Positions 61,214-64,000 of a stretch of 64,000 bases of DNA are shown piece after piece. A model generated the notes under the pieces. That model was not told the origin of the DNA. It saw only the letters and a program-made list of their open reading frames with translations, and made no database searches. How positions within the stretch are numbered: the first letter of the stretch is position 1; each line of letters opens with the position of its first letter. This stretch comes from Hippophae tibetana (lineage: Eukaryota; Streptophyta; Magnoliopsida; Rosales; Elaeagnaceae): positions 80,771,816 through 80,835,815 of the forward strand of contig CM072801.1 of the NCBI GenBank assembly GCA_037013495.1, read 5' to 3'. The translations under genes and the position numbers were made by a program.

Positions 61214-64000
61214 AAATCGGAGCTCGTCTCGATCCATACAATAATTGTGGGCCTCGGAATGGAACCTGATTTCTGTACCCAAATTCCATCGTTTACATAA
61301 CTTATCGAGGGTTTTAAGATTTTGTCCTAAATTTGTGGTTTACTTACCTTCGATATGATTCAATAGAACTGTCAATGAGATATTGGTTCCGAGTAAAGGT
61401 TTCTTTATTTTTTGGTCATTAAATCTGTATTCTTCCTAAAGACGTATGGGAGCAGAAAAAGAAAGGGGCTTGTTTTCAAAGCTTCAAAAATACGAAAACA
61501 TTTGATGAATCAGACTTTCAACATCAAATGACCATAACTTTTGACTGGGGTATCGTAACGACTGTTGTAATATATCTAAATCGGAGCTCGTCTCGATCCA
61601 TACAATAATTGTTGGCCTAGCATTGGAACCTGATTTCCATACCCAAATTCCATCGTTTACATAACTTATCAAGGGTTTGAAGATTTTGTCTAAATTTCCG
61701 GTTTACTTACTTTCGATTTGAATCAATAGAGCTGTAAATGAGATATTGGATCCGAAAAAGGTTTCTTTATTTATTTGGTCATTAAATCTGTCTTCTTCCT
61801 AAAAACTTATGGGAGCAGAAAAAGAAAGGGGCTAGTTTTCATAATTTCAAAAATAACAAAACATTTGATGAATCAGACTTTCAACATCAAATGACCATAA
61901 CTTTTGACTGGGGTATCGTAACGACTATTGTAATATATCAAAATCGGAGCTCGTCTCGATCCATACAATAATTGTTGGGCTAGCATTGGAACCTGATTTC
62001 CGTACCCAAATTCCATCGTTTACATAACTTATCGAGGGTTTGAAGATTTTGTCGTAAATTTCCGGTTTTCTTACTTTCGATTTGAATCAATAGAGCTGTA
62101 AATGAGATATTGGATCCGAAAAAGGTTTCTTTATTTATTTGGTCATTAAATCTGTATTCTTCCTAAAAAACTATGGGAGCAGAAAAAGAAAGGGGCTAAT
62201 TTTCATAATTTCAAAAATAACAAAACATTTGATGAATCAGACTTTCAACATCAAATGACCATAACTTTTGACTGGGGTATCGTAACGAGTATTGTAATAT
62301 ATCAAAATCGGAGCTCGTCTCGATCCATACAATAATTGTTGGCCTAGCATTGGAACCTGATTTCCGTACCCAAATTCCATCGTTTACATAACTTATCGAG
62401 GGTTTGAAGATTTTGTCATAAATTTCCGGTTTACTTACTTTCGATTTGAATCAATAGAGCTGTAAATGAGATATTGGATCCGAAAAAGGTTTCTTTATTT
62501 ATTTGGTCATTAAATCTGTATTCTTCCTAAAAAACTATGGGAGCAGAAAAAGAAAGGGGCTAGTTTTCATAATTTCAAATATAACAAAACATTTGATGAA
62601 TCAGACTTCCAACATCAAATGACCATAACTTTTAACTAGGGTATCGTAACGACTATTATAATATATCAAAATTGGAGCTCATCTCGATCCATACAATAAT
62701 TGTTGGCCTAGCATTGGAACCTGATTTCCGTACCCAAATTCCATCTTTTACATAATTATCGAGGGTTTGAAGATTTTGTCGTAAATTTGCGGTTTACTTA
62801 CCTTCGATATGATTCAATAGAGCTTTCAATGAGATATAGGTTCCGACAAAGGTTTCTTTATTTATTTGGTCATTAACTCTGTATTCTTCCTAAAAAACTA
62901 TGGGAGTAGAAAAAGAAAGGGGAAAGTTTTCAAAACTTCAAAAATACGAAAACATTTGATGAATCAGACTTCCAACATCAAATGACCATAACTTTTGACT
63001 AGGTTATCGTAACGACTATTATAATATATCAAAATCGGGGCTCGTCTCGATCCATACAATAATTGTTGGCCTAGCATTGGAACTTGATTTCCGTACCCAA
63101 ATTCCATCGTTTACATAACTTATCGAGGGTTTTAAGATTTTATCGTAAATTTGCGGTTTACTTACTTTCGATTTGAATGAATAGAGCTGTCAATGAGATA
63201 TTGGATCCGAAAAAGGTTTCTTTATTTATTTGGTCATTAAATCTGTATTCTTCCTAAAAAACTATGGGAGCAGAAAAAGAAAGGAGCTAGTTTTCATAAT
63301 TTCAAATATAACAAAACATTTGATGAATCAGACTTCCAACATCAAATGACCATAACTTTTGACTGGGGTATCGTAACGACTATTATAATATATCAAATCG
63401 GAGCTCGTCTCGATCCATACAATAATTGTTGGCCTCGGAATGGAACCTGATTTTCGTACCCAAATTCCATCGTTTACATAACTTATCGAGGGTTTTAAGA
63501 TTTTGTCGTAAATTTGCGGTTTATTTACCTTCGATATGATTCAATAGAGCGGTCAATGAGATCATGGTTCCGACAAAGGTTTCTTTATTTATTTGGTCAT
63601 TAAATCTGTATTCTTCCTAAAAAACTATGGGAGCAGAAAAAGAAAGGGGCTAGTTTTCATAATTTAAAAAATAACAAAACATTTGATGAATGAGACTTCC
63701 AACATCAAATGACCATAACTTTTGACTAGGGTATCGTAACGACTATTATAATATATCAAAATCGGAGCTCGTCTCGATCCATACAAAAATGTTGGCCTCG
63801 GAATGGGACCTGATTTCTGTACCCAAATTCCATCATTTACATAACTTATCGAGGGTTTTAAGATTTTGTCGTAAATTTGCGGTTTACTTACCTTCGATAT
63901 GATTCAATAGATCTGTCAATGAGATATAGGTTCCGACAAAGGTTTCTATATTTATTTGGTCATTAAATCTGTATTCTTCCTAAAAAACTATGGGAGCAGA
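61214..64000. repeat. Supra-block S, fourth occurrence, running off the window end
   Basis: Monomers start at 61214, 61577, 61940, 62304, 62668, 63031, 63395 and 63758 (incomplete). Markers follow the 32323 series: tgggcctcgg with gagtaaagg and aaagacg; ccataccc with tgtctaaattt and gtcttcttcc; A-type; A-type; tacataattatcg with gagctttcaatg; ggggctcg with aatgaatag; gatcatgg; acaaaaatgttgg. The sixth monomer carries aatgaatag like the R5 copies, not the aatcaatag of 34141, so this copy is a mosaic of S and R5 variants. The array continues past the window. Confidence 0.8.

Larger units (their letters stand above)
1..64000. repeat. Satellite DNA array, ~363 bp monomer, about 177 copies, uninterrupted
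   Basis: The same unit recurs head to tail in one orientation across the window. Monomer starts fall at 1, 364, 727, 1090, 1454, 1818, 2181 and so on to 63758, with spacings almost always 361-366 bp. Markers present in nearly every copy include 'caaattccatc', 'tacataactta', 'gattttgtcgtaaattt', 'ggtcattaaatctgtattc', 'gacttccaacatcaaatgac' and 'taacgactattataatatatc'. Both array ends lie outside the window. There is no inversion, no inserted transposon and no unique spacer. The monomer size suggests a plant satellite and the HOR organisation suggests a centromeric or pericentromeric site; neither is proved by sequence alone. Bacterial and viral origins are very unlikely given 64 kb of gene-free tandem repeat. 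Confidence 0.98.

Noticed and set aside
1..64000. CRISPR array
   Set aside because: The repeats are directly adjacent 363-bp units with no unique spacers, no short direct repeats of 23-50 bp and no cas genes.
1..64000. Retrotransposon or LTR tandem (for example an array derived from an LTR)
   Set aside because: No monomer shows TG...CA ends with target-site duplications, a primer-binding site, a polypurine tract linked to coding sequence, or any gag/pol translation. The purine run gaaaaagaaagggg resembles a polypurine tract but stands alone.
1..64000. CENP-B-box-like motif
   Set aside because: I looked for the TTCG-n4-A-n2-CGGG pattern in both orientations and did not find it in the common monomer. 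The ttcgatatgattc and ttcgatttgaatc segments lack the CGGG half.
1..64000. rDNA spacer or 5S rRNA tandem array
   Set aside because: A ~363-bp period could fit a 5S unit, but no segment resembles a 5S rRNA gene with its internal A and C boxes, and the monomer ends lack a T-run terminator following a conserved ~120-bp region.

Overview
The window holds no recognisable gene. From base 1 to base 64000 it is one uninterrupted, head-to-tail tandem satellite array, all in one orientation, with a monomer of about 363 bp (361-366 bp in nearly all copies). I placed 177 successive monomer starts by eye, using the junction where a conserved 'ctattataatatatc' is followed by 'aaatcgg'. Of these, 175 are essentially full length, one is truncated (47229-47405) and the last is cut by the window end. 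The first monomer has 120 G+C in 363 bases (33%). I see no transposon, RNA gene, microsatellite block or unique sequence inside the array.

The organism is a eukaryote, most probably a plant. Monomers of roughly 320-370 bp are a common size class for plant pericentromeric and centromeric satellites. The core 'tcaaatgaccataactttt' also resembles, from memory, a motif in soybean centromeric satellite CentGm. That comparison is unverified, and a centromeric location is inference.

The monomers fall between two ancestral types. Type A carries tagcattgg, ttccgtac, tttccgg, tttcgatttgaatc, gtaaatgag and ggatccgaaaaagg. Type B carries tcggaatgg, ttctgtac, tttgcgg, cttcgatatgattc, gtcaatgag and ggttccgacaaagg. 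Many monomers are A/B mosaics. Private variants recur at fixed multiples of the monomer and reveal nested higher-order repeats (HORs).

Layout: 1-6538, a 10-monomer unit (3632 bp) followed by an 8-monomer version of it. 5813-12712, an 11-monomer unit (3994 bp) with a partial second copy. 12713-15258, a transition zone. 15259-25419, an 8-monomer HOR (about 2908 bp) in three full copies and a half. 25420-33777, mosaic blocks. 33778-42863, a 12/13-monomer HOR in two copies (offset 4361 bp). 42864-53219, mosaic with the single out-of-register break at about 47402. 53220-57579, a 6-monomer HOR in two copies (2180 bp each) with a partial third at 58669-60487. 57217-58668 and 59761-61213, two tandem dimer expansions. 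61214-64000, the fourth occurrence of a block also starting at 25420, 32323 and 45047.

The open reading frames that can be drawn here (up to 124 codons) are by-products of the repeat and are not annotated as genes. The biological content is the evolutionary record: unequal exchange in register, hybrid monomers with narrow crossover intervals, short conversion-like tracts, and one deletion with almost no homology at its junction.
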